DNA from: Algorimicrobium algoritergicola
Lineage (GTDB): Bacteria > Bacteroidota > Bacteroidia > Flavobacteriales > Flavobacteriaceae
Length of the DNA stretch: 64,000 bases
Direction: 5' to 3'
NCBI RefSeq assembly: GCF_008086165.1
Contig: NZ_VSKL01000001.1
Span: 1-64,000, forward strand
Program-made: the position numbers and the translations under genes
Shown here: in pieces, positions 6,374-14,664 of the stretch
Layout of the letters: the number at the start of each line of letters is the position of its first letter
Position numbering within the stretch: position 1 is the stretch's first letter
Notes under the pieces: generated by a model
What the model saw: only the letters and a program-made list of their open reading frames with translations
What the model was told of the DNA's origin: nothing
The model's database searches: none

Positions 6374-7159
6374 CTATTTTTTAATTTTTAGGCCTTTAAC
6401 GGCTTTAGCGCCAGCCACTTTATGGTATGGATGACCAGGAGGGAATACCACTTTTTGCTTTCCAGCATTAAATCGAAATATATCCAGTTTGTTCTTGCCG
6501 TTTTTGCCTATTTGCGTTGTGGCCTCGTCTCCTTGCTTGTTTGCGGTTTTACTATCGCTGGACTCATTAAGCGATGCCAGAACCTCGACCGTTGTGCAAC
6601 GGCAGCGCCAACCGTTTGGCGGGAAATACTTATCCCAGAACGGGTCGGTTTTTGGTAGGGTGACTTCATGAAGTGCCGCATGGCTATCCCGAACTTTGTC
6701 GTCTGCAGCGGTTCGGTACTGCAATAAATACCGATCGCTATCTGAAAACTGCTCATAACGTTCTGCCATTTGAACCGAACCTACGGCAAAGCTGTACTCG
6801 GACTCTAAATAATTCTCGTTGTAGTTGCTCTTTACAGTCGCCACATCCTTGCTAAATTGCTTGAAGGACTTAATGCTTTTGTCCTCATTTAAAATCAGCC
6901 TTGAGGCTTCAAAAAGTTGCGCGTGCGTTTTTAATTGCGAAAAATAAAACACATCATTTTCCAAACTCTCAAGCATCCCTTCAGATAAATCGTTATCCTT
7001 AAACGCCTGACTTAATACGCGGTTGGTTTCAAATATCAAATCTTGATATTCTTTAACTTCTGCTAAATCTTCTGGCTTATACGCTCCCTTTTTATGAAGG
7101 GTTTTAAATGCGGTTGCAGCGCGTTTTAAAAGCCGTTTAAATTGTGGATTTATAGCCAA
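6374..7159 (-). CDS. phage head morphogenesis protein, MuF (gpF-like)
   Basis: A 261-residue protein with the MuF domain in its second half: YRTAADDKVRDSHAALHEVTLP and DPFWDKYFPPNGWRCRCTTVEV, the hallmark of the gpF minor head proteins that enter the procapsid with the portal. The C-terminus has GNNK-type and FPPGHPYHK stretches. The start used is a TTG at 7157-7159; there is no in-frame ATG. The same frame is open upstream to about 7280 and encodes plausible sequence (SPDTYFRALNSRLDFIYD), but without ATG, GTG or TTG. So the true N-terminus is unclear, and one T more in a T6 run may have broken the original start. Confidence 0.85.
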   Translation of the reverse strand: MAINPQFKRLLKRAATAFKTLHKKGAYKPEDLAEVKEYQDLIFETNRVLSQAFKDNDLSEGMLESLENDVFYFSQLKTHAQLFEASRLILNEDKSIKSFKQFSKDVATVKSNYNENYLESEYSFAVGSVQMAERYEQFSDSDRYLLQYRTAADDKVRDSHAALHEVTLPKTDPFWDKYFPPNGWRCRCTTVEVLASLNESSDSKTANKQGDEATTQIGKNGKNKLDIFRFNAGKQKVVFPPGHPYHKVAGAKAVKGLKIKK

Positions 7160-7254
7160 GTTTATGGCCTCGCTTTTGTCTTTACAATCATCGCAATGCG
7201 TATCATAAATAAAATCTAGTCTGGAGTTTAATGCCCTGAAATACGTGTCAGGGC

Positions 7255-8475
7255 TTAAGCGAAAAAATCCCCATCCAATTTAAAGCTGGCTGGCTTTGGA
7301 ACTTCTTTTTTACCAATAACATCAATGCCAAATTTCTCTTTGATCCATTCGGTATTGATATCATAATGTTGGCTGGCTTCATTGGTCATTTTCCAAAGGG
7401 TTTCTAAATCTTCGGTTTGCTCATAAGCATACACGAGTTCGCCTTTTAAAACGCCTAAATTAACAAGCGCTGGAATTACGGAGCTATTCCAATATTGCTC
7501 TAGTAATTGTAGGTCGGCATCAATTAAGGTTTGTAGCATATCCTGTCCGCTTTCATCCTTGCTGCGGCTGCCGTTCTGGGTGTCTTGGCCAATAACCGCA
7601 CCGCTCATTAAAAGCGACATTTCGTTATTACATAAGTTAATCAAGTTCTTGTACACGTCTCCAGATGTGGAGACGCCTTTGGCAAACTCAAAACTTTCGC
7701 TTTCGTCAATAATGAACCAAGCTGCAGCACCCATGTCTGTCATCATCCTTTCGGCACGCTTTACCATACTTGGGTCCTGCGTGTTGGTTTTCATATAGCG
7801 CGGCGGAATGCCGTAAATTTCGCATAATTCAGACCAGCAGCTTTGCGCAAAACGCTTGAATAATACGTGCGGAATCGCGCTGTTAAATAAGCCGTAGTCT
7901 TTCTTTTTACCAAACTCTAATAGCCATGTTCCGTATTCTGATGAATCGCGGTATAGGATTTTTTTATCTTCTGTATAGTCAGGATAAACCACACCATTTA
8001 ACGGGTCAACATTGGCACGCGGAATAAGCTCTACTTGTAGCACGCCGTTTTCATTAAATGTAAATTCAATTAAGGAGTGCGCTCGGTAAATACTGTCTAA
8101 AATATGCGTGTTAATGTCGTTGGTAAAAACAGCATTATTCAACATGTCGGTTTGTTCCTGGTCAACTTCGCCGTTTGGCTTTTTAAGAATAATAGATTCC
8201 TTGAGGGCCTTTAGTAAACGGTTTTTGTATTGAGACGTTAACAAGGCGTCCAAGCCTATTTCATCCAGCAGCTGTTGGTATAAATACCATTTTGGGTTGT
8301 CCTCTAATTTTGTAAGCTGTAAGGCGCGATTCCAACTCTTAATATCCTGACGAATACGCGCTACGGCTTTAGGTATAATGGTAGGCGATACCTTTGGTTT
8401 TGTGGCGTTTGTTTTTACGGCTGCCAGTTTAACACTTTCCGTTTGAAAGCCTATCGGGTTTTTCTTTTTTGTCAT
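7255..8475 (-). CDS. portal protein, DUF935 (Mu gp29-like)
   Basis: A 406-residue protein counted from the ATG at 8475 (MTKKKNPIGFQ). DUF935 features: an N-terminal region with PKVSPTIIPKAVARIRQDIKSW, YLYQQLLDEIGLD..L, a central LIEFTFNENGVLQVELIPR, and the glycine/acid stretch MSLLMSGAVIGQDTQNGSRSK near residue 300. This is the dodecameric portal through which DNA is pumped. A longer frame to 8529 overlaps the upstream gene by over 50 bases and is less likely. It lies 1 base after the gp36-like gene and 95 bases before the TTG of muF, the standard Mu order. Confidence 0.9.
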   Translation of the reverse strand: MTKKKNPIGFQTESVKLAAVKTNATKPKVSPTIIPKAVARIRQDIKSWNRALQLTKLEDNPKWYLYQQLLDEIGLDALLTSQYKNRLLKALKESIILKKPNGEVDQEQTDMLNNAVFTNDINTHILDSIYRAHSLIEFTFNENGVLQVELIPRANVDPLNGVVYPDYTEDKKILYRDSSEYGTWLLEFGKKKDYGLFNSAIPHVLFKRFAQSCWSELCEIYGIPPRYMKTNTQDPSMVKRAERMMTDMGAAAWFIIDESESFEFAKGVSTSGDVYKNLINLCNNEMSLLMSGAVIGQDTQNGSRSKDESGQDMLQTLIDADLQLLEQYWNSSVIPALVNLGVLKGELVYAYEQTEDLETLWKMTNEASQHYDINTEWIKEKFGIDVIGKKEVPKPASFKLDGDFFA

Positions 8476-8476
8476 G

Positions 8477-8932
8477 TTACTCGTGGTTAAATTTTGGGCG
8501 TGAGCCAAAGCTGAACGGCTGTCTAACATCAGCTTCTAAATCTTCAGGGCTTAATTGTGGCAGCGTACTTAAATTAACATCGCCATCGCGTAGGTCTTTT
8601 AGCCATTCCTTACTGCGGTCATAACGCTCTTTGGCTTGCTCGTAAATGATGTCGGCATTACATAAGTCTACCAGCCAATATTTGGCAATTACAACTGCGT
8701 GTTTTACAATTAGCGGATTTCTGCTGGCGCCTGATGCGCTTAAAATAGCCTCCACGTCATACCGCAATCGGCCGTCGTAGTTTTCTATTTTATTGTTGCC
8801 AGACAAATAGCTTCGCAGTTCCTCTTCGGCTGCGGCTAATGCCATGGTTACAATGGTGTCATCGCCTTCCGTAATTTGGTCTACTTGATAGCCGTATATG
8901 GCGCTATCTAAATCGGTTTCAGTTAAAAACAT
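8477..8932 (-). CDS. DUF1320 / Mu gp36-like head-tail connector
   Basis: A 151-residue acidic helical protein. The N-terminal FLTETDLDSAIYGYQVDQITEGDD, the AAAEEELRSYLSG helix and the KHAVVIAKYWLVDLC helix are typical of the DUF1320/gp36 family, which is related to gp6-type head-completion adaptors at the portal vertex. It lies directly between large terminase and portal, as in Mu-like genomes. The C-terminus is Pro- and Ser-rich and probably flexible. Confidence 0.8.
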   Translation of the reverse strand: MFLTETDLDSAIYGYQVDQITEGDDTIVTMALAAAEEELRSYLSGNNKIENYDGRLRYDVEAILSASGASRNPLIVKHAVVIAKYWLVDLCNADIIYEQAKERYDRSKEWLKDLRDGDVNLSTLPQLSPEDLEADVRQPFSFGSRPKFNHE

Positions 8933-8935
8933 AGT

Positions 8936-10465
8936 TTAATATCGTCTTGATTCCCTTTCGCCAAAGACGTAGGAGGTTAATTTTTTTGATTGTCTATTTT
9001 GAATGAGCCAGCAAGCGCCTTCTAAAGCATCGGGCGCATCCATAACGCTAGACTGCGGACTGACGCCAATCATTTGGTCATGCATCTTGACCATGTGCGG
9101 ATCATCCTTTTCTTTAATATTGAAAATAAGATTACCTAAACGGTTAAGCGGTTCCAACGTGCCTTCAATTCTGAAAAACTTGTCAGGTTTTTTGCGTTTG
9201 TCCTCGGTTACTGGAACGGTAAAGCCATAATAATCGGCGCGTAAATAAATAAGCGGCAATAATACTTGCTGGTAGTGTGGGTCCTGAAGCGAATTGTTTT
9301 CAATATAAATTCGGCTGGTATCAACCTTATGATCCTTGAGGTATAAATAGGCTTCATATAGCCAGTCTACAAATTTGTTATTACTGGTTTGCTCTACAAA
9401 TACCTTGTATAAATAACGTCTGCGTCCTTTAGCTCCTACAATAACAACCGACTTATGCGAGGCCTGTTTGTTTTTGCCCTTATCCTTGTTTGATGTGGAC
9501 GGATCGGCATATACAATAACTTGGTCACAGCTGGATAACCTTGGGCATGTATCGTATTTGATATTTTTAAAAATATCGCCTTCGCTGACTGGGTTGTTAT
9601 AATATTCTTTTTGCTGTGAGCTCCAAGGCATTTTCGCCAGCACGCGATCAATAAATTTCTCGGTGTTTTTTTGTGGCCATGTACTATTGCCGTCTTTGCC
9701 TCGAATGTTTACCACATCATGACAATCGGCTTTTTTTGCCATTTCAGTAATACAGCAATATTTGGCTATAATGTTACCATTGGCAATCCAAAGCAACGGA
9801 TTAGAAATAGAACGCGTAGCGTATAAGGCCTCAAATAGCCAATGCACCTTCACTTTAATACGTTCAGGGTTTCGGCACTCTTCGTCGGTGTCAATATCAT
9901 CAATCAGTATAATATCAGGCCTAACGGCATCGTTATTCGTTCCACGCGGACTTTGACCAGCACCAAGCGCACGAAAGGACACACCTTTTTTGGTTATAAA
10001 CTCGCCAGCCTCCCAGCTTCCTAGACTTTGTTGCTCGCCGTAATCATTAATAATTCGGTGGTTACTTTCAAATTGAACCTTGTACGGTAAAAGTAAACGC
10101 TCGGCATTATCAAGCGTATTTGAAACCAGTAATACATTTCGTTTTTTGCCTGTTAAAACAAGCTTGATAACTTCCATTCTGGTTCTGGTGGTCTTGGAAC
10201 ACTCACGTGACCAGGAACGCACCTCGAACCATTCAGGATTATTCATAACACGTTTAGTAGCCGCCTTATGAAATGGAGCAACTTCAGACAAATAATGGTT
10301 TGGGAAGTAGTATTTAAACCATGCCTCGTCATTGGATTCTAAAGCCGCTATTCGTTTGCTTTTTTCTGCTGGCGTTTCGCCTAAATCAACAGGCGTTGCG
10401 CGTGAGGTGTTTTCACGGTATTGCTGCCAGAGCTTTAAATATTTTCTGTCTTCAGCTAATCCCAT
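8936..10465 (-). CDS. large terminase subunit (packaging motor and nuclease)
   Basis: A 509-residue TerL. The ATPase half shows a variant Walker A (SWSRECSKTTRTRM, about residues 84-97) where the usual GKS/T is replaced by CSKTT, and Walker B DIILIDDIDTDE (about 184-195). The RNase-H-like nuclease half begins with VIVYADPSTSNKD (about 320) and includes IYIENNSL and the late DAPDALEGACW. TerL cuts concatemeric or integrated DNA and pumps it into the procapsid; for a Mu-type phage this means headful packaging starting at the integrated left end. The ATG at 10465 overlaps the small-subunit stop by one base. Confidence 0.9.
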   Translation of the reverse strand: MGLAEDRKYLKLWQQYRENTSRATPVDLGETPAEKSKRIAALESNDEAWFKYYFPNHYLSEVAPFHKAATKRVMNNPEWFEVRSWSRECSKTTRTRMEVIKLVLTGKKRNVLLVSNTLDNAERLLLPYKVQFESNHRIINDYGEQQSLGSWEAGEFITKKGVSFRALGAGQSPRGTNNDAVRPDIILIDDIDTDEECRNPERIKVKVHWLFEALYATRSISNPLLWIANGNIIAKYCCITEMAKKADCHDVVNIRGKDGNSTWPQKNTEKFIDRVLAKMPWSSQQKEYYNNPVSEGDIFKNIKYDTCPRLSSCDQVIVYADPSTSNKDKGKNKQASHKSVVIVGAKGRRRYLYKVFVEQTSNNKFVDWLYEAYLYLKDHKVDTSRIYIENNSLQDPHYQQVLLPLIYLRADYYGFTVPVTEDKRKKPDKFFRIEGTLEPLNRLGNLIFNIKEKDDPHMVKMHDQMIGVSPQSSVMDAPDALEGACWLIQNRQSKKLTSYVFGERESRRY

Positions 10466-10908
10466 TATTTCAATTTAGAATTAATGAACGCGTCAAAAAC
10501 AGGAATCAGCTTTTTGTAAATATCAAAATCAATAGGTTTTAAAAAGTCCAGGAAGGCCGTTCCAACTTCAAATATTTCTGCTATGGATGTTTCGGTCTCC
10601 AGCTTTTTAATGGCGCTGGTAATTACGGCAATGGTGTTTGACTCCTTACTATCGGCAACTTTCACTTCGCGCTCTCTAATAGAATCATTTAGCCACTCCA
10701 GCTGGTCGTATAAGTCGCCAATCATTTTTTGGCGCGTAACCAATAAGGACTTTCGCAGTTTATCCCACTCCTCATCCTTAATCCATTTACCAACAGTATT
10801 TGGGCGCACACCAACACGATCGGCTATTTCTTTAATAGTTAGCTTTTGCGTAGTATCCAGATAGAGCATTTTAGCATACTCTTTGGCTTCCGTTTTTTTA
10901 AGTCCCAT
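10465..10908 (-). CDS. small terminase subunit with helix-turn-helix (DUF1804-like)
   Basis: A 147-residue protein. Residues 19-45 form a helix-turn-helix (KLTIKEIADRVGVRPNTVGK then WIKDEEW), typical of small terminase subunits that recognise the pac site. The middle is a long helix (MIGDLYDQLEWLNDSIREREVK) likely used in oligomer formation. It is the first gene of the minus-strand packaging/head operon and faces the divergent control region. A TerS call is supported by position directly upstream of TerL and by the HTH-plus-coiled-coil layout. Confidence 0.8.
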   Translation of the reverse strand: MGLKKTEAKEYAKMLYLDTTQKLTIKEIADRVGVRPNTVGKWIKDEEWDKLRKSLLVTRQKMIGDLYDQLEWLNDSIREREVKVADSKESNTIAVITSAIKKLETETSIAEIFEVGTAFLDFLKPIDFDIYKKLIPVFDAFINSKLK

Positions 10909-10989
10909 ACTAATTTATTTAGTACAAAAGTGTTGATTTTGCCTTGCCTAATAAAAATTCTGAAAAGCTAATTAACACACCTGTAACTT

Positions 10990-11020
10990 CTGTAAACAAC
11001 CTTGTTAAAGGGGTTTACAG
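10990..11020. promoter_or_regulatory. dyad in the divergent control region between head modules
   Basis: CTGTAAAC (10990-10997) and GTTTACAG (11013-11020) are perfect inverted copies around a 15-nt centre that itself holds CCTT/AAGG. It lies about 80 bases before small terminase on one side and 69 bases before the protease on the other. It may be an operator for the late activator, or a hairpin, since CTTTTT follows the second arm. Confidence 0.4.
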
Positions 11021-11088
11021 CTTTTTGTGAGTGAATTGTAAATCTTCAATATTTGTCACCTGAATTAGTCATAATTAGAAGTGCATTT

Positions 11089-12057
11089 ATGCCAAAACCA
11101 AGATTTATTTTTAACGACGAAACCCAAAAGAATAGTTACGGTTTCATCATTCCCACAAAAGGCATCGACCTTAAGAGGTTCAAGCTGAATCCGATCATGT
11201 TGGATTCCCACTGGAATAGTAACAAGTCTGTTATTGGCCGTTGGGATGATGTTCAAAGTGATAACGGTTCACTGTCTGGTTTGCCCGTTTTTGATAGCGA
11301 AGATGAATCTGCGGCCTTAATTGAAGGTAAAGTAGAACGCGGCTTTATAAAAAGTTGCTCTATGGGAGTTCGCTTCCAGAGAGACGATATGAAGTTTGTA
11401 AACGATGTCTTGGTTTTGGAGAAATGTGAGCTATATGAAGTTTCTATTGTGGCGGTACCCAGTAATGCAAACGCCATTCGGTTATATGTTGATGACAATA
11501 CCGAGCCTTTAAAGGAGAGCGAAATTCAAACACTTTGTTTATCGGCATTACCTGTAGATGGCGAAGTAATTATTCCTAATAACCTAGATAAAACAGATAT
11601 GAAAAAAATCACATTAACAGTATTAGCGGCTTTAGCGCTTGGCTTCAAAGAAAATGAGCTGGAGCATGATGTGGACGCCGTAAACGAAGCTGCCGTAAAA
11701 TTACAGGCCAAGTTAACAGCTGCCGAATTGAAGCTTGAAATCCTTCAATCGGATGCAGACGCTCAAGCCGACGAAAAAATTAAAAACAAGGTGGCATTGG
11801 CCATTAAAGCCAACCCAACTTTAAAGGCTCAAGAGGAGAAGCTTTTGGCATTAGGTAAAACGGACGAGGCCTTATTGGATTCAACCTTGGCTTTGTTCCC
11901 AGCTAAAAAGAGTTTAAACGCTCAAATAGTTGACGGTAAAGAAGGTGAAGCTGAAGTAAAAACCGTTGAGGGTTTTATGAAGCTTGACCTTGAGGCACAA
12001 TTAGCTTTCAAAGCTGATGAGCCAGAAGCATATAATAAATTATTCACTAAAAACTAA
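11089..12057 (+). CDS. prohead protease (HK97-type S78) fused to scaffold region
   Basis: A 322-residue protein from the ATG at 11089 (MPKPRFIFND); a TTG at 11053 in the same frame is less likely. Residues 1-130 match the herpesvirus-like prohead protease fold: MLDSHWNSNKSVIGRWDD carries the likely catalytic His (about residue 40), and GFIKSCSMGVRF the catalytic Ser. From residue ~165 the sequence turns into an Ala-, Lys- and Glu-rich helical region, the usual scaffold part that is digested during maturation. It precedes the major capsid gene directly, as in Mu gpI/Z organisation. It opens the plus-strand late operon. Confidence 0.85.
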   Translation: MPKPRFIFNDETQKNSYGFIIPTKGIDLKRFKLNPIMLDSHWNSNKSVIGRWDDVQSDNGSLSGLPVFDSEDESAALIEGKVERGFIKSCSMGVRFQRDDMKFVNDVLVLEKCELYEVSIVAVPSNANAIRLYVDDNTEPLKESEIQTLCLSALPVDGEVIIPNNLDKTDMKKITLTVLAALALGFKENELEHDVDAVNEAAVKLQAKLTAAELKLEILQSDADAQADEKIKNKVALAIKANPTLKAQEEKLLALGKTDEALLDSTLALFPAKKSLNAQIVDGKEGEAEVKTVEGFMKLDLEAQLAFKADEPEAYNKLFTKN

Positions 12058-12064
12058 AAAAAAT

Positions 12065-12973
12065 ATGGCAGCTAATTTTCCCGAAATTTGGAATGGTCGC
12101 GTAATTGACAATTTAAAGAAAGCAATAGTAGCCACTTGGCTAGAGGGCATTTCAGAAATGGCGGCTGATGTAGTCACCATTAACGGCGGTACACTTACCG
12201 AAAAACAAAAAATTTATGTAGCGGCTACAGATTTTGATGTGGATGTGTTGATTAACAACTCAACCTACCCAATTGAAGTACAAGAGTACGAAGATGGAAC
12301 CATTGAAATTACTTTGGATAAATTCCAAACAAAGGCAACGTCCTTGGCGGATGATGATACTTTAGGGGCTTCATACGATAAGATTGATACAGTTACAAAA
12401 TCGCATACATCTGCTATTTTGGATAACAAATTCAATAAATCCTTGCATGCCATTGCGCCTTCAGCCAATACGGCAGATACGCCAGTAATACAAGCCACAG
12501 GAGGTCCTGAAGCTTTAGAAGATGCTGCAGGCCGAAAGCTTTTGACTTATGAAGATTTAATTGAAGCTAAACGTAAGTGCGGCTGGAAAGGAGCTAGATT
12601 GGTTTTGACTAATGATCATTGGAATGATTTAGCCCTAGATAGAAAAAGATTTGGAGACCAATTGGTTAATTATAAATCAGGCAACCCAGCTCCAGTAATT
12701 GCAGGCTTTGAACTACATAAGTTTGATGATGGTATTCATCCACTTTACACGGCCGCTGGAGTTAAAAAAGCTTTTGGCGCGATTAAAGAAGCTGGAGATA
12801 CGGAGTCCTCTGTAATTTTTGCGAAATCAGCAATTGCAAAAAAGACTGGAGCAACCAAGCAGTATTTTTCTAAAGCAGAAAATAATCCATTAACGCAATC
12901 TAATCTGTTAAACTACAGACACTATTTTATTGCAACGCCATATCAGGCTAAAAAAATTGGAGCAATCCGATAA
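12065..12973 (+). CDS. major capsid protein
   Basis: A 302-residue protein from the ATG at 12065 (MAANFPEIWNGRVIDNL). The pattern of an N-terminal helix, VVTINGGTLTEKQKIYVAA, then a long central domain with TKSHTSAILDNKF and the C-terminal NLLNYRHYFIATPYQAKKIGAIR fits phage major capsid proteins of the HK97 fold found in Bacteroidetes Mu-like prophages. It follows the protease/scaffold gene after 7 bases and is not cleaved at an obvious site. High expression is expected because hundreds of copies build the shell. A longer frame reaching to 12017 would overlap the protease gene and is rejected. Confidence 0.85.
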   Translation: MAANFPEIWNGRVIDNLKKAIVATWLEGISEMAADVVTINGGTLTEKQKIYVAATDFDVDVLINNSTYPIEVQEYEDGTIEITLDKFQTKATSLADDDTLGASYDKIDTVTKSHTSAILDNKFNKSLHAIAPSANTADTPVIQATGGPEALEDAAGRKLLTYEDLIEAKRKCGWKGARLVLTNDHWNDLALDRKRFGDQLVNYKSGNPAPVIAGFELHKFDDGIHPLYTAAGVKKAFGAIKEAGDTESSVIFAKSAIAKKTGATKQYFSKAENNPLTQSNLLNYRHYFIATPYQAKKIGAIR

Positions 12974-13044
12974 ATCTAAATTTTGCCATTCTTAATTAAG
13001 GCTACTGTTTTTAAGTGGCAGTAGCCTTATTTTTTTACTCAACT

Positions 13045-13419
13045 ATGTTTCAAACAATTTTAACCTACATCATAGCGCCAATAGTTACGGCATTAATTGC
13101 TTGGTACGGCTCCAAGGCTATGACGCAGCGTAATTTAAAATCTAAAGATTTAGATAACGAAATTAAAAGCGCTGAATATTATCAAGGCTTACTGGACGAC
13201 ATGTCTGCTAGATTAACCACCGCTGTAAAGGAGCTAATGGCTCTAGAAGATAGGTATCGGGAATTGTTAAGGCAAAATTCGGAGTTAATTGAGCAAATTA
13301 AAATCTCACAGGCCAGCAATAGTGATTTGATTTTGGAAATACGAAAAATGAAATCGAGTAATAACGAGCTTGTTGAGGAACTGCAAAAATTTAAGCAGTT
13401 AAACGGTAAGAAATCATGA
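13045..13419 (+). CDS. membrane-anchored coiled-coil protein, probable holin or spanin-like lysis protein
   Basis: A 124-residue protein from the ATG at 13045. One N-terminal membrane helix (FQTILTYIIAPIVTALIAWY, about residues 2-21) is followed by about 100 residues of Glu/Lys/Gln-rich heptad-like sequence, clearly a coiled coil. The next gene, an M15-type peptidase, begins 4 bases before its end. A membrane anchor with a long coiled coil beside an endolysin fits an inner-membrane spanin (Rz-like), or a holin with a cytoplasmic tail. A frame extension to a GTG at 13015 is less likely. Confidence 0.6.
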   Translation: MFQTILTYIIAPIVTALIAWYGSKAMTQRNLKSKDLDNEIKSAEYYQGLLDDMSARLTTAVKELMALEDRYRELLRQNSELIEQIKISQASNSDLILEIRKMKSSNNELVEELQKFKQLNGKKS

Positions 13420-13772
13420 GTTTAAGCCAACACCAGCGCATATTTACGCGAAACATTGCCAAGCTTATTGTCTTTGCCTATCAGCATGGTTTAGAGTTAA
13501 CTTTTGGCGAAGCTTTCAGAACCAACGAGCAACAATTGTTGTACGTGCAAAGCGGTAAAAGCCAAACCATGAACTCCAACCATTTACGTCGTCTAGCAGT
13601 AGACTTCAATGTGTTTGAAAATGGAAACCTGACCTATGACTGGAAAACGGTTAAAATATTAGGCGATTACTGGGAAACATTAGATACCGCCAACCGCTGG
13701 GGAGGCGACTGGAACAAAAACAACATCAAGGACGGCTTTATTGACGTTCCGCATTTTGAAATGCATATTTAA
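13416..13772 (+). CDS. endolysin, M15-type peptidase (L-Ala-D-Glu or D-Ala-D-Ala type)
   Basis: A 118-residue enzyme. Zinc ligands of the M15 family are visible: MNSNHLRRLAVDFNVF (His and Asp around residues 56-63) and the C-terminal HFEMHI (His near 114). WGGDWNKN is also a family mark. These enzymes cut peptide cross-links of peptidoglycan, so it should release progeny at the end of the lytic cycle. No signal peptide is present, so export depends on a holin. The ATG at 13416 overlaps the upstream stop (ATGA), giving coupled expression of the lysis genes. Confidence 0.85.
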   Translation: MSLSQHQRIFTRNIAKLIVFAYQHGLELTFGEAFRTNEQQLLYVQSGKSQTMNSNHLRRLAVDFNVFENGNLTYDWKTVKILGDYWETLDTANRWGGDWNKNNIKDGFIDVPHFEMHI

Positions 13773-13783
13773 AACGCTTTTAA

Positions 13784-14155
13784 ATGATTATTAATTGGAA
13801 AAATACAGCTGAAAATTTATTCCTGGTACTTGTAGGAGTAGTTGCAGGCGTGGCCATTGGCTATTATGTTTCCATTATGGCAGCTGAAGCCATGCTGGAA
13901 AACCAAAAAGCAATCATTACGGAGGCCATTAAAAAAGAAACCACGGCCATCCATAACACGGTTACAACTGAAATTAACAAAGTTAAAAACCGAAAGGGCG
14001 AGCCCATTAATATAGTTATTGAACCGTACAACGATAACGAGTTGAACCAACAAACCAATAACGAACATAAAACATCACAGGACAGTATCCCGAAGCCTGA
14101 AAAAAAACGGGGATTCTTTAAGCGCCTATTTGGCGGCAAAAAGAACAAAAAGTAA
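13784..14155 (+). CDS. membrane protein of the lysis region, possible holin
   Basis: A 123-residue protein with one N-terminal membrane helix (ENLFLVLVGVVAGVAIGYYV, residues 9-28), a Lys/Glu-rich helical middle, a Gln/Asn-rich stretch, and a very basic C-terminus (GFFKRLFGGKKNKK). A single-pass holin or second spanin component fits the place directly after the endolysin (11-base gap). The basic tail would stay in the cytoplasm. No signal peptidase site or lipobox is seen. Alternative: an unrelated membrane moron. Confidence 0.55.
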   Translation: MIINWKNTAENLFLVLVGVVAGVAIGYYVSIMAAEAMLENQKAIITEAIKKETTAIHNTVTTEINKVKNRKGEPINIVIEPYNDNELNQQTNNEHKTSQDSIPKPEKKRGFFKRLFGGKKNKK

Positions 14156-14177
14156 CAAACCTTTAAAACTATATATT

Positions 14178-14645
14178 ATGTCAAAAGACCAAGTATTTTC
14201 GGATTACCCAAGTTTAAAAAGCTACCACCAGACATCTGACGGCACTAAATTTTTCAAAAAAGACCATGCTCGAAATCATTCGAGATCGCTGAAGGATAAA
14301 TCTCTTGAGGAAATAAAAAACCCGAGTCCTAAAGTCGTTGATGTTTCAGTTAAAGAAGCCGTAACAACAAAAATCAAAGTTGATCAGAATGTAGACGATT
14401 TAACGCCTTCTCAAAAAGCGAAACTTGCTAAAGAAGCCATCGGAAAATTAGAAACGGTTGAAGCGGTTGAAGCGGCCTTAAAAGATGAAACCTATCCTTC
14501 AGTAATTAAAGCTGGAGCGGAAAGAATTAAAGCCTTAAAACTTCAGACAGAAAAAACAGGCGAAGGAACTGGCAAAGAAAACACGGGAACGGATGCTCCA
14601 GTAAATGGAACTAAAACCGAAACCAAGTCCGAAGAGGAAGAGTAA
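14178..14645 (+). CDS. prophage structural or accessory protein, unknown, acidic C-terminus
   Basis: A 155-residue soluble protein starting at the ATG at 14178 (MSKDQVFSDYPSLKSYHQTSDGTKFF). The N-terminal 40 residues (YPSLKSYHQTSDGTKFFKKDHARNH) are a compact domain, residues 70-125 form Ala/Lys-rich helices, and the last 30 are Thr-, Glu- and Gly-rich. Similar N-terminal segments followed by low-complexity tails occur in Bacteroidetes phages just before the tail sheath gene, perhaps as head-tail connector or decoration proteins; not certain. A longer frame starting at 14130 would overlap the previous gene. Confidence 0.55.
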   Translation: MSKDQVFSDYPSLKSYHQTSDGTKFFKKDHARNHSRSLKDKSLEEIKNPSPKVVDVSVKEAVTTKIKVDQNVDDLTPSQKAKLAKEAIGKLETVEAVEAALKDETYPSVIKAGAERIKALKLQTEKTGEGTGKENTGTDAPVNGTKTETKSEEEE

Positions 14646-14664
14646 AACCCAAAAATAACAATAT

